Shown here: piece after piece, positions 37,698 through 46,752 of the stretch
Layout of the letters: each line of letters starts with the position of its first letter
How positions within the stretch are numbered: position 1 is the stretch's first letter
Assembly (NCBI RefSeq): GCF_019933235.1
Contig: NZ_CP082945.1
Span: 2,480,001 to 2,544,000, forward strand
DNA: 64,000 bases
Reading direction: 5' to 3'
Source: Streptomyces angustmyceticus
GTDB lineage: Bacteria; Actinomycetota; Actinomycetes; Streptomycetales; Streptomycetaceae
Program-made: the position numbers and the translations under genes
The notes under the pieces: generated by a model
What the model was told of the DNA's origin: nothing
What the model saw: the letters and a program-made list of their open reading frames with translations, nothing else
The model's database searches: none

Positions 37698-39461
37698 ATG
37701 ACGGACACCGAGCGCGGCGGCCCGGAGGTGCCCCACCCCCGCGGTCCCGGGCGGTACCTGTGGTGGCTGGTGGTCAGTCAGCGGGGGCGGGTGGCGGCGG
37801 GGGCCGCGTACGGGAGCCTGTGGATGGTGGGGCTGATGCTGCCGCCGTATGTGCTGTCGCGGGCGATCGACGACGGGCTGGCGCCCGGCCGGACGCCGGT
37901 GCTGCTCGGGTGGACCGCGGTGCTGCTCGGGGTGGGGGTGATGAACGCCTGGCTGGCGGTCATGCGCCATCGCACGATGACGCGTATCCGGATGGACGCC
38001 ACCTTCCGTACGGTGCGTGCCCTCATGGCGCAGACCGTGCGGCTGGGGGCGTCGCTGTCCCGCGGGACGACGGCCGGGGAGGTCGTCACGATCGGGATCG
38101 GCGATGTCGCGGTGCTCAGCCAGACGCTGACGATGACCGGGCCGGGCGTCGGCGGGGTGCTGGCGTACGCGGTGGTGGCCTTCCTGCTGCTGGCCGTCTC
38201 ACCGCTGCTGGCCGTGGTGGTGCTGCTGGGCGTGCCGTTGCTCGCGGTGCTGGTCGGGCCGCTGCTGGGGCGGCTGCAAGGGTCGCAGACGCGCTATCGC
38301 GAGCGGCAGAGCGGGCTGGCGGCGCTGCTGACGGACCTGGTCGGCGGGCTGCGGGTGCTGGGCGGCCTCGGCGGGAAGGCGGTGTTCGCCGACCGCTACC
38401 GGCACGCCTCGCGGGAACTGCGCGACGAGGGGTACCGGGTCGGGGCGGTGACGAGCTGGGTCCAGGCGCTGGGGCTCGGCCTGCCGACGCTGTTCCTGGC
38501 CGCGGTCACCTGGCCGGCGGCCCGGATGGCGGCCCAGGGCACGCTCACGGCGGGCGAGTTGGTGGCGGTCTACGGCTACGCGGCGGCGCTGGTGGTGCCG
38601 GTGTCGTTCTTCATCGAGGGCGGCTACGACCTCACCCGGGGACTGGTCGCCGCCCGGCGGGTCGTACGGTTCCTGGCGCTGGAGCCGGACGGCGCGGGGG
38701 CGGCCGGCGCCACCCGCGACGCGCCCGCCGTCCCGTCCGTGCTGCACGATCCGGAGTCCGGCGTCGAGGTGGTGCCCGGGCAGCTGACCGCGCTGGTCGC
38801 CGCCCGGCCCGCCGAGTCGGCGGCGGTGGTCGACCGCCTCGGCCGGTTCGCGGACTCGGCCGCGACCTGGGGCGCGGTACGTCTCGACGCGATCGCGCCG
38901 GCCCGCCTCCGCGACCGGCTCCTGGTGGCGGACAACGAGGCGGACCTGTTCGCCGGGACGCTGCGCGAGGTGGTCTGCGGCCGCCGGGACCGGACCGGGG
39001 AGGCGATCGACCACGCCGTCCGCACGGCGCTGGCCGAGGACATCGTCCGCGGTCTGCCGGGCGGGCTCGACGCCCCCGTCGAGGCGCGGGGCCGCAACCT
39101 CTCCGGCGGGCAGCGGCAACGGCTGCGCCTGGTGCGGGCGTTGCTGGCCGACCCCGAGGTGCTGCTCGCCGTCGAGCCGACCTCGGCGGTCGACGCCCAC
39201 ACCGAGGCGGCGCTCGCGGCCCGGCTGCACGCCGCCCGTGCGGGCCGTACGACCGTGGTCACCAGCACCTCCCCGCTGCTGCTCGACCGGGCCGACCGGG
39301 TGTGCTTCCTGGTCGGCGGCACGGTCGCGGCCGTCGGCAGCCACCGTGAACTCCTCGGCGCCCGGCCCGCGTACCGCCGCCTGGTCTCCCGCGGCGTGGA
39401 CGAGGAGGCCGACGGCACCGGCGGTCCCGCGGGCGCGGCCGGGCGCCCCGTGACCGGGTAG
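37698..39461 (+). CDS. ABC exporter subunit with catalytically degenerate ATPase
   Basis: A 587-aa permease-ATPase fusion. Membrane helices span about residues 25-310. The ATPase domain has lost Walker A: where GxxGxGK(S/T) belongs it reads VAARPAESAAVV. Walker B reads LLAVEPTSAVD (Val for Asp) and the His switch is replaced (STSPLLL). The signature LSGGQRQRLRLVR is intact. It should only complement the neighbouring subunit's ATP site. The partner gene follows after 8 nt. Confidence 0.9.
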   Translation: MTDTERGGPEVPHPRGPGRYLWWLVVSQRGRVAAGAAYGSLWMVGLMLPPYVLSRAIDDGLAPGRTPVLLGWTAVLLGVGVMNAWLAVMRHRTMTRIRMDATFRTVRALMAQTVRLGASLSRGTTAGEVVTIGIGDVAVLSQTLTMTGPGVGGVLAYAVVAFLLLAVSPLLAVVVLLGVPLLAVLVGPLLGRLQGSQTRYRERQSGLAALLTDLVGGLRVLGGLGGKAVFADRYRHASRELRDEGYRVGAVTSWVQALGLGLPTLFLAAVTWPAARMAAQGTLTAGELVAVYGYAAALVVPVSFFIEGGYDLTRGLVAARRVVRFLALEPDGAGAAGATRDAPAVPSVLHDPESGVEVVPGQLTALVAARPAESAAVVDRLGRFADSAATWGAVRLDAIAPARLRDRLLVADNEADLFAGTLREVVCGRRDRTGEAIDHAVRTALAEDIVRGLPGGLDAPVEARGRNLSGGQRQRLRLVRALLADPEVLLAVEPTSAVDAHTEAALAARLHAARAGRTTVVTSTSPLLLDRADRVCFLVGGTVAAVGSHRELLGARPAYRRLVSRGVDEEADGTGGPAGAAGRPVTG

Positions 39462-39469
39462 GGCACGCG

Positions 39470-41314
39470 ATGACGGCGGCATCCGCACGGGCGGACTCCG
39501 CGCTGCCGGTGGCCGATCCGGCCACGACGCGGCGGGCGGCGCTCCGGCTGGTCCGGCGCGACGGCCGGGCCTTCGCCCTGACGCTGACGCTCAACGCGCT
39601 GGCCGCGGCGGCCGGTCTGGCCGGCCCGTGGCTGCTCGGCCGGATCGTGGACACGGTGCGCGACGGCGGCGGGGTGCACACGGTCGACCGGCTGGCGCCG
39701 GCCATCCTGGTGTGCGCGGTGGCGCAGTTGCTGCTGGCCCGGTACGCCCGGCTCGCCGGGTACCGCTTCGGCGAGCGGACCCTGGCACGGGTGCGGGAGC
39801 AGTACGTCGACCGGGCGCTGGCGCTGCCGGCCGCGACGGTGGAGCGGGCGGGCACCGGCGATCTGACGGCCCGCGGCACCGCGGACGTGACGGCGGTCGC
39901 CGAGACGCTGCGGGACGCCGCGCCGGAGGTCTTCGTCGCCGCGGTGCAGGCGCTGTTCCTGCTCGCCGCGGTGGTCGTGCTCGATCCGCGGCTCGGCGCG
40001 TGCGGGCTGGGGCTGTTGTGCGGCCTGTTCGCCGTCCGGTGGTATCTGCGCCGGGCGTCCGCCGCGTATCTGGCGGAGGGGGCGGCGGCCTCGGCGCTCG
40101 CCGAGCTGCTGGCGGCCACGGCCGAGGGCGCCCGGACCGTCGAGGCGCTGGGGCTCGGGGAGCGCCGGACGGCGGCGTGCGAGGAGGCGGTCGGGCGCTG
40201 CCGGCGCACCCGTACCCGCACGCTGTTCCTGCGCAGCGTGCTGCTGCCCGCCGTGGACGCCTCCCACGTCCTGCCGGTGGTCGGCGTCCTGCTGGCCGGC
40301 GGGGCGCTGCAGAGCCGGGGCGCCCTCAGCCTGGGCGTCGTCGTCTCCGCCGCGCTGTATCTGCGGCAGCTGTCCGAGCCGCTGGAGACGATCCTGTTCC
40401 GGGTCGAGCAACTGCAGGCCGCCACCGCCGCGTTCGCCCGTGTCGAGGGCCTGGGCCGGGCGCCCGGGACCGCCGCGGCTGTCCCCGCGGCCCGCCGGCC
40501 CCGGCCCGCCCCGGAGCCCTCCCCCGTCCCGGCCGCAACCGCCGCGCCCGCCGACGACCGCATCGACGTCACCGCCGTGCGCTACGCCTACCCGGCCGCG
40601 GCGGACGGCCCGCACGCCGCGCCCCGCGACGTGCTGCACGGTGTCGATCTGAGCGTCCGCCCCGGCGAACGCCTCGCCGTGGTCGGCCCCTCGGGGGCCG
40701 GCAAGTCCACCCTGGGACGGCTGCTGGCCGGCGTCGACGCGCCGCGCAGCGGGTCGGTGACGGTGGGCGGGGTGCCGGTCGCCGCGCTGGACCCGGAGGT
40801 GCTGCGCCGGCAGGTCGTCCTGGTGACCCAGGAGCACCATGTCTTCCTGGGCACCGTCCGGGACAACCTGCGGATCGCCGCGCCCGGCGCCGGGGACGCG
40901 GCGCTGCGGGCCGCGCTGGCGGCCGTGGGCGCCGACTGGGCCGAGGAGCTGCCGGCCGGTCTGGACACCGCGCTCGGCGCCGGCGGCCACCGTCCGGACG
41001 GCGCGCAGGCCCAGCAACTGGCCCTGGCCCGGGTGGTGCTGGCGGATCCGCACACCCTGATCCTGGACGAGGCGACGGCGCTGCTCGACCCCCGCACGGC
41101 GCGGCACACCGAACGCGCCCTGGCCGCCGTGCTGACGGGCCGTACGGTCATCGCCATCGCCCACCGGCTGCACACCGCGCACGACGCGGACCGGGTGGCC
41201 GTCATGGAGGGCGGCCGGCTCACCGAACTCGGCACGCACGACGAGCTGGTGGCGGCGGGTGGCGCCTACGCCGCGCTGTGGCGCTCCTGGCACGGCCGGG
41301 AGGCGGACGGCTGA
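39470..41314 (+). CDS. ABC exporter subunit with intact Walker motifs and degenerate signature
   Basis: A 614-aa partner of the preceding gene. Six helices, a Pro/Ala-rich linker (about residues 335-365), then an ATPase with intact GPSGAGKST, LILDEATALLD and IAHRL. The ABC signature is changed from LSGGQ to PDGAQ. Together with the previous protein exactly one complete ATP site can form. Co-transcribed, with 8 nt between genes. Substrate unknown. Confidence 0.9.
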   Translation: MTAASARADSALPVADPATTRRAALRLVRRDGRAFALTLTLNALAAAAGLAGPWLLGRIVDTVRDGGGVHTVDRLAPAILVCAVAQLLLARYARLAGYRFGERTLARVREQYVDRALALPAATVERAGTGDLTARGTADVTAVAETLRDAAPEVFVAAVQALFLLAAVVVLDPRLGACGLGLLCGLFAVRWYLRRASAAYLAEGAAASALAELLAATAEGARTVEALGLGERRTAACEEAVGRCRRTRTRTLFLRSVLLPAVDASHVLPVVGVLLAGGALQSRGALSLGVVVSAALYLRQLSEPLETILFRVEQLQAATAAFARVEGLGRAPGTAAAVPAARRPRPAPEPSPVPAATAAPADDRIDVTAVRYAYPAAADGPHAAPRDVLHGVDLSVRPGERLAVVGPSGAGKSTLGRLLAGVDAPRSGSVTVGGVPVAALDPEVLRRQVVLVTQEHHVFLGTVRDNLRIAAPGAGDAALRAALAAVGADWAEELPAGLDTALGAGGHRPDGAQAQQLALARVVLADPHTLILDEATALLDPRTARHTERALAAVLTGRTVIAIAHRLHTAHDADRVAVMEGGRLTELGTHDELVAAGGAYAALWRSWHGREADG

Positions 41315-41399
41315 CCGGCCGCAGGACGGGACGGCCGCCGGCGGGCCCGGCGCCCCGGGCGGAGCGGGCGCCGGTATGCCCCGGCGCTCGCCGGGGTAC

Positions 41400-41475
41400 C
41401 CGGGGCGCGGATCTTCCTGGGACGCAATCCGGACGGCTATGAGCTGCTGTTCCAGCGGTTTTCGGAGGTTTGAAC
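41400..41475 (+). pseudogene. Possible 3' remnant of a VOC/glyoxalase-like gene
   Basis: The plus strand reads GARIFLGRNPDGYELLFQ followed by RFSEV and TGA. It resembles the terminal strand of vicinal-oxygen-chelate proteins, where FLRDPDGYE is common. No upstream domain is found. Too short to be sure. Confidence 0.3.
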
Positions 41476-41540
41476 GGGCGGGAGGGGATCGCGCGGCCGA
41501 TCACGGGCCGTCCGGGTTCCGAACACCGATTTCGCGCAAC

Positions 41541-41578
41541 GGACGGTTTCCGGCCAATTCGTTGAACGGTGCCTGACA
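41541..41578 (+). promoter_or_regulatory. Shared upstream block, protease 1
   Basis: A 38-nt ungapped block matching 44257-44294 at about 24 positions, including GGAC, TTT, GCCAA and CCTGACA. A CGAACA lies about 16-20 nt upstream in both. Likely a common promoter or activator site, or sequence left from the gene duplication. Confidence 0.5.
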
Positions 41579-41816
41579 ACAAGCCACTCGCGGTGGGACT
41601 CTTCCCCGCAACCGCCGCACGGATCCCCACAGCACCACCTCCCCGCGGCCACAGGTTCCACCCGCGCCACCCGTCACACCCGTAAGTCCAGCACCTCCCG
41701 TACGTCTCCCCCCACACGCTCCAAGAGTTCTGCCTCGCTCTGCCCGGACGGCCGTCTCGCCGCCCGGTCCCCCTCGGCCGCCCCGCCACACAGCGGCCAC
41801 CGCAGAAGGAGTCAGC

Positions 41817-44096
41817 GTGAGACGCACCCCCCATGGACGCGCCGTTGCGACCGGCGCACTCGTCGCCGTCACGGCGATGCTGGCAGTCGGCGTCCAGACC
41901 GGTACCGGCACGGCGGCCGCCCCGCGGCCGGGCACCACGCACGCCGCCCCCGACCCCGGCGCCCTGCCGGCCAAGCTGTCCCCGTCCCAGCGTGCGGAGC
42001 TGATCCGGGCAGCCAGTGCCACCACCGCCGAGACCGCGCGGCAGCTCAAGCTCGGCGCCAAGGAGAAGCTCGTCGTCAAGGACGTCTCCAAGGACGTCGA
42101 CGGCACCGTCCACACCCGCTACGAGCGCACCTACGACGGGCTGCCCGTCCTCGGCGGCGACCTCGTGGTGCACCGGGCCAAGGGCGGCTCCCTCAAGGGC
42201 GTCACCAAGGCCGTGCGCTCCCAGCTCAAGGTCGCCGGCACCACCGCGAAGGTGAAGCCCGCCGCGGCCGAGGCGAAGGCCGTGAAGTCGGCGCAGGCGC
42301 TCGGGTCGAAGAAGACCGCGGCCGCGAAGGCACCGCGCAAGGTGATCTGGGTCGCCGACGGCAAGCCGCTGCTCGCGTACGAGACGGTGGTCGGCGGGCT
42401 GCAGGACGACGGCACCCCGAACCAGCTGCACGTCATCACGGATGCCACCACCGGCGCCAAGATCTTCGAGTACCAGGGGATCGAGAAGGGCATCGGCAAC
42501 AGCGAGTACAGCGGCAAGGTCACCATCGGGACCTCCGGCTCGGCGCCGAACTTCTCGATGACCGACGCCACGCGCGGCAACCACAAGACGTACGACCTCA
42601 AGCACGGCTCCTCCGGGACCGGCACACTCTTCACCGACGCCGACGACACCTGGGGCGACGGCACGGCGCAGAACACGCAGACGGCGGGCGTCGACGCGGC
42701 CTACGGCGCGCAGGAGACCTGGGACTACTACAAGAACGTGCACGGCCGCAGCGGCATCAAGGGCGACGGCGTGGGCGCCTACTCCCGGGTCCACTACGGC
42801 AACAGCTACGTCAACGCCTTCTGGGACGACGGCTGCTTCTGCATGACGTACGGCGACGGCAGCGGCAACGCCGCCCCGCTGACCGCCATCGACGTGGCCG
42901 GACACGAGATGTCGCACGGTGTCACGGCGGCCACCGCCGACCTCACCTACAGCGGCGAGTCCGGCGGCCTCAACGAGGCGACCTCCGACATCTTCGGCAC
43001 CGCGGTGGAGTTCTACGCCAACAACACCTCCGACCCCGGTGACTACCTCATCGGCGAGAAGATCGACATCAACGGCGACGGCACCCCGCTGCGCTACATG
43101 GACAAGCCGTCCAAGGACGGGGCCTCGGCCGACTACTGGTCCAGCGGCGTGGGCAACAAGGACGTGCACTACTCGTCCGGCGTCGCCAACCACTTCTTCT
43201 ACCTGCTGTCCGAGGGCAGCGGCCCGAAGGACATCGGCGGCGTCCACTACGACAGCCCGACCTTCGACAACCAGCCGGTGCCGGGCATCGGCCGGGCCAA
43301 CGCCGAGAAGGTCTGGTTCAAGGCACTCAGCCAGTACATGAGCGCCAACACCAACTACGCGGGCGCCCGCACGGCCACCCTGCAGGCCGCGGCCGACCTG
43401 TTCGGCCAGGGCAGCGCGTCGTACAACACGGTCGCCAACACCTGGGCGGCGGTCAACGTCGGCTCCCGCGTCCCGGACGGCGGCGGGGTCACCGTCACCA
43501 ACCCGGGCAACCAGACCAGCACCGTGGGCCAGGCGGCGAGCCTGCAGATCAAGGCGACCAGCGGCACCGCGGGCGCGCTGTCGTACGCGGCGACCGGCCT
43601 GCCCGCCGGCCTGTCGCTCAACGCGACCACCGGTCTGATCTCCGGTACGCCGACCACGGCCGGCACCAGCAATGTGACGGTCACGGTCACCGACGCCGCC
43701 AAGAAGACCGGCACCGCCGCCTTCACCTGGACGGTCAACGCGGCCGGTGGCGGCAACGTCTTCGAGAACAGCGACGACGTGGCGATCCCGGACGCGGGCG
43801 CGGCGGTCACCTCGCCGATCAATGTCGGCCGCAGCGGCAACGCGCCGAGCGCCCTCAAGGTCACGGTGGACATCGTGCACACCTACCGCGGCGACCTGGT
43901 CGTGGACCTGATCGCCCCGGACGGTACGGCCTACCGGCTGAAGAACTCCAGCGCCTTCGACTCGGCGGCGAACGTGAAGACGACCTACACGGTCAACGCC
44001 TCCTCGGAGACGGCGTCCGGCACCTGGAAGCTGCGGGTCCAGGACGTCTACTCGCAGGACACCGGCTACATCAACGGCTGGAAGCTGACGTTCTGA
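41817..44096 (+). CDS. Secreted M4 (thermolysin-type) metalloprotease with PIG and P-type C-terminal domains
   Basis: A 759-aa secreted zinc protease precursor. Signal peptide about residues 1-35; FTP/PepSY propeptide to about 220; catalytic domain with His363-Glu-x-x-His in GHEMSHGVT and the third ligand Glu in SGGLNEATSDIFG; then a putative Ig-like (PIG) domain (TGLPAGLSLNATTGLISGTP) and a C-terminal P/proprotein-convertase-type beta domain (VTVDIVHTYRGDLVVDLIAP). GTG start with AAGGAG upstream. A paralog lacking the last two domains follows. Confidence 0.95.
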   Translation: MRRTPHGRAVATGALVAVTAMLAVGVQTGTGTAAAPRPGTTHAAPDPGALPAKLSPSQRAELIRAASATTAETARQLKLGAKEKLVVKDVSKDVDGTVHTRYERTYDGLPVLGGDLVVHRAKGGSLKGVTKAVRSQLKVAGTTAKVKPAAAEAKAVKSAQALGSKKTAAAKAPRKVIWVADGKPLLAYETVVGGLQDDGTPNQLHVITDATTGAKIFEYQGIEKGIGNSEYSGKVTIGTSGSAPNFSMTDATRGNHKTYDLKHGSSGTGTLFTDADDTWGDGTAQNTQTAGVDAAYGAQETWDYYKNVHGRSGIKGDGVGAYSRVHYGNSYVNAFWDDGCFCMTYGDGSGNAAPLTAIDVAGHEMSHGVTAATADLTYSGESGGLNEATSDIFGTAVEFYANNTSDPGDYLIGEKIDINGDGTPLRYMDKPSKDGASADYWSSGVGNKDVHYSSGVANHFFYLLSEGSGPKDIGGVHYDSPTFDNQPVPGIGRANAEKVWFKALSQYMSANTNYAGARTATLQAAADLFGQGSASYNTVANTWAAVNVGSRVPDGGGVTVTNPGNQTSTVGQAASLQIKATSGTAGALSYAATGLPAGLSLNATTGLISGTPTTAGTSNVTVTVTDAAKKTGTAAFTWTVNAAGGGNVFENSDDVAIPDAGAAVTSPINVGRSGNAPSALKVTVDIVHTYRGDLVVDLIAPDGTAYRLKNSSAFDSAANVKTTYTVNASSETASGTWKLRVQDVYSQDTGYINGWKLTF

Positions 44097-44188
44097 TCGC
44101 CGGCCGGCACCCGGCCGTCACCTTCGTGTGACACAGGCGGGTCCGCGGAACACCGCACCTCACAACGGGCCTGCGGGACAACGATGTT

Positions 44189-44222
44189 GGGCGTCACCCC
44201 CGGATCTCCGGGGGTGACGCCC
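44189..44222 (+). terminator. Strong hairpin terminator after M4 protease 1
   Basis: Perfect 16-bp stem GGGCGTCACCCCCGGA and complement with a 2-nt centre, about 90 nt after the stop codon. It isolates the two protease genes transcriptionally. Confidence 0.85.
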
Positions 44223-44256
44223 ACCTCCGTTTAACGAACAGCGCTCACCTCTCGGC

Positions 44257-44294
44257 GGACAATTTTCAGCCAAACCTCGAACACCCCCCTGACA
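44257..44294 (+). promoter_or_regulatory. Shared upstream block, protease 2
   Basis: Counterpart of 41541-41578 (GGAC, TTTTC, GCCAA, CCTGACA). Here it lies about 90 nt before the start codon, against about 240 nt for protease 1. Confidence 0.5.
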
Positions 44295-44384
44295 TGCACG
44301 CGTTCGAATGGCAGTCTCTCCGAACGCACGTCACACCCGCATCGCTTTGCACCCCCACCTCTTGGCAAAGTTGAAGGAGCACGC

Positions 44385-46016
44385 GTGACCCCCCACATGT
44401 CCCGTAAGACCCGCATCGCCGGTATCTCCCTCGCGGCAGCGGCCCTCGTGGCCGCCGGTATCACCGCGGGCACCGCCGGTGCCTCCACCGTCCAGGCCCC
44501 CACCGCGGACGGTTCGCCGCTCAAGCTGAGCGCCTCGCACCGCGCGGAACTGCTGCGCGACGCGAGCGCCACCAAGGCGCAGACCGCCAAGGAACTCGGC
44601 CTGGGCTCGCAGGAGAAGCTGGTCGTCAAGGACGTCATCAAGGACGCCGACGGCACCACGCACACCCGCTACGACCGCACCTACGCCGGCCTTCCGGTCC
44701 TGGGTGGCGACATGGTCGTGCACACCGCCAAGGGCGGCGCCATCAAGAGCACCACCAAGTCGACGAAGAAGTCGGTCAAGGTGGCCTCCCTCACCGCGAA
44801 GATAGCCCCGGCCGCCGCGGCGCAGTCCGCGCAGGGCACCGTCGCGAAGTCGCTGAGCGCCAAGAAGGCCGACGCGCAGGCGCCCAAGAAGGTCGTCTGG
44901 GCCGCCTCCGGCACCCCCGTCCTCGCCTACGACACCGTCGTCAAGGGCGTCAAGAAGGACGGCACGCCCAGCCGGATGCACGTCATCACCGACGCCGACA
45001 GCGGCAAGAAGATCTTCCAGTACGACGACATCCGCACCGGCAAGGGCGAGAGCGAGTTCAGCGGCTCCGTCGACCTGGGCACCTCCAAGGAGGGCAGCGG
45101 CTTCACGCTGACCGACGCCGACCGCGGTGGTCACAAGACCCTCAACCTCGGCAACAGCGAGTCCGGCGAGGGCAAGGCCTTCACGGACGAGGACGACAAG
45201 TGGGGCACCGGCAAGCCCGACGACCCGCAGACCGCGGCCGTCGACGCCCACTACGGTGCCGCCGAGACCTGGGACTACTACAAGAAGGTCCAGGGCCGCA
45301 ACGGCATCAAGGGCGACGGCAAGGGTGCCACCTCGCGCGTCCACTACGGCAAGAACTACGTGAACGCCTTCTGGGACGACGACTGCTTCTGCATGTCGTA
45401 CGGCGACGGCGAGGGCGACAAGGCCCCGCTCACCGCCCTCGACGTCGCGGCCCACGAGATGTCGCACGGTGTCACCGCCGCCACCGCCAACCTCACCTAC
45501 AGCGGTGAGTCCGGCGGCCTGAACGAGGGCACCTCGGACATCTTCGGCACCTCGGTCGAGTTCTACGCCAAGAACGACAAGGACCCGGGCGACTACCTCA
45601 TCGGCGAGAAGATCAACATCAACGGTGACGGCAAGCCGCTGCGCTACATGGACAAGCCGTCCAGGGACGGGCAGTCGAAGGACTTCTGGGACTCCAGCAC
45701 CGGTGGTCTCGACCCGCACTACTCCTCGGGCGTGGCCAACCACTTCTTCTACCTGCTGTCCGAGGGCAGCGGCCCGAAGGAGATCGGTGGCGTCAAGTAC
45801 GACAGCCCGACGAAGGACGACAAGAAGGTCGAGGGCATCGGCCGGGACAAGGCCGAGAAGATCTGGTTCAAGGCCCTGACCGAGTACATGACCTCGAACA
45901 CCGACTACAAGGCCGCCCGTGAGGCGACCGTCAAGGCGGCGACCGACCTGTACAAGGCCGGCAGCCCCGAGGTCAAGGGCGTCGAGGCCGCCTGGGACGG
46001 TGTCGCCGTCAAGTGA
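44385..46016 (+). CDS. Secreted M4 (thermolysin-type) metalloprotease, short form
   Basis: A 543-aa secreted zinc protease precursor. Signal peptide (ISLAAAALVAAGITAGTAGA), FTP/PepSY propeptide, then the M4 domain with His357-Glu-x-x-His in AHEMSHGVT, SGGLNEGTSDIFG, and active-site region DPHYSSGVANHFFYLLSEGS. It ends right after the catalytic domain, without the PIG and P domains of its neighbour. Lys is unusually abundant for Streptomyces. GTG start with GAAGGAG upstream. Confidence 0.95.
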   Translation: MTPHMSRKTRIAGISLAAAALVAAGITAGTAGASTVQAPTADGSPLKLSASHRAELLRDASATKAQTAKELGLGSQEKLVVKDVIKDADGTTHTRYDRTYAGLPVLGGDMVVHTAKGGAIKSTTKSTKKSVKVASLTAKIAPAAAAQSAQGTVAKSLSAKKADAQAPKKVVWAASGTPVLAYDTVVKGVKKDGTPSRMHVITDADSGKKIFQYDDIRTGKGESEFSGSVDLGTSKEGSGFTLTDADRGGHKTLNLGNSESGEGKAFTDEDDKWGTGKPDDPQTAAVDAHYGAAETWDYYKKVQGRNGIKGDGKGATSRVHYGKNYVNAFWDDDCFCMSYGDGEGDKAPLTALDVAAHEMSHGVTAATANLTYSGESGGLNEGTSDIFGTSVEFYAKNDKDPGDYLIGEKININGDGKPLRYMDKPSRDGQSKDFWDSSTGGLDPHYSSGVANHFFYLLSEGSGPKEIGGVKYDSPTKDDKKVEGIGRDKAEKIWFKALTEYMTSNTDYKAAREATVKAATDLYKAGSPEVKGVEAAWDGVAVK

Positions 46017-46752
46017 TGCGGTGTGCGGGAACGTGCTGAACGTCCCGGGGTGAGCTGACCCCGGAAGCGGGCGGTGTCCGGAGCGAAGGCTCCGGGCACC
46101 GCTTTCGCATGTCCGGACGCGCGCCGCCGCGCCGTACGGATGACACGCCGGAGCGGCCGCCGGAACCGCGCCGCCGCACCGACATGCCTGTGACACATAC
46201 CGCGTCGAGCCCGCCCGCCGGCTCCGCGGCCGGCTACCACCGAGTCCTTCGATATGGCCGATTCCACCCCCTCATGCGCTCTTGTACGGACTCGCTCCTG
46301 GCGAGAGGCTGCGTGTGGCGCCCGGGGGAACCCGGCGCCTGAACCGGACTTCCGTACGCCGCAACTCCGCTGTGCTCGCACCGAGTTGAGGAGGCGAACG
46401 CCGACCGTGTCAGCGCAGTGCCGCAGTCTCCCGCGCGGGGATGGCGGTGCGTGTGCCGGACCACGTCGGGTCCGCACCCCCGCACCGGACAGGTGCGTGC
46501 GCCGTACGGCCCGGCCGCCGCCCGCGGGACGGCTCACCGGGTACGCCCGTCCCCACCCGCACCGCACACCAGCGCACGATGCATCGGGGGAACCACCGAC
46601 CGGAGGCCGGGGGAGCGCCGACCCGCCCCGCCGCGCCATCCGCCAGCAGAGTGAAAGCGGACAGGAGCGCTCATGCCCGCACCCGGTCCCCCAGCCGCAG
46701 AGCGGATACAAAGGACAAAATCCAGCAAAGCGCCACAAACTCAGGTGAGCCC
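46017..46752. other. Long non-coding region upstream of glgE
   Basis: About 740 nt. After the terminator at 46071-46102 no convincing gene is found on either strand. As I recall, other Streptomyces have a divergent alpha-glucan phosphorylase gene here; none is seen. The last 60 nt (ATACAAAGGACAAAATCC and onward) are A-rich, unusual for this genome, and probably form an open leader for glgE. Confidence 0.55.
46071..46102 (+). terminator. Hairpin terminator after M4 protease 2
   Basis: GCGGTGTCCGGAGC pairs with GCTCCGGGCACCGC (one T-G pair) around a GAAG loop, followed by TTTCGC. Lies 55 nt after the stop. Confidence 0.8.

Larger units (their letters stand above)
41315..41816. other. Promoter region and long leader of M4 protease 1
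   Basis: About 500 nt without an intact gene. 41400-41475 holds a possible VOC-domain remnant. 41541-41578 is a block shared with the second protease promoter. 41580-41816 is a C-rich, G-poor stretch likely to be an unstructured leader, ending in AGAAGGAG before the GTG. Confidence 0.55.

Noticed and set aside
38624..41293. An 889-codon minus-strand open frame antisense to the ABC exporter genes
   Set aside because: Gln/Arg/Gly-rich shadow with no domain; the plus-strand frames have all ABC motifs.
45905..46738. 277-codon minus-strand frame upstream of glgE, considered as the missing divergent gene
   Set aside because: No resemblance to glycogen phosphorylase or any domain; composition is Arg/Ser/Gly-rich shadow and it overlaps the protease gene.
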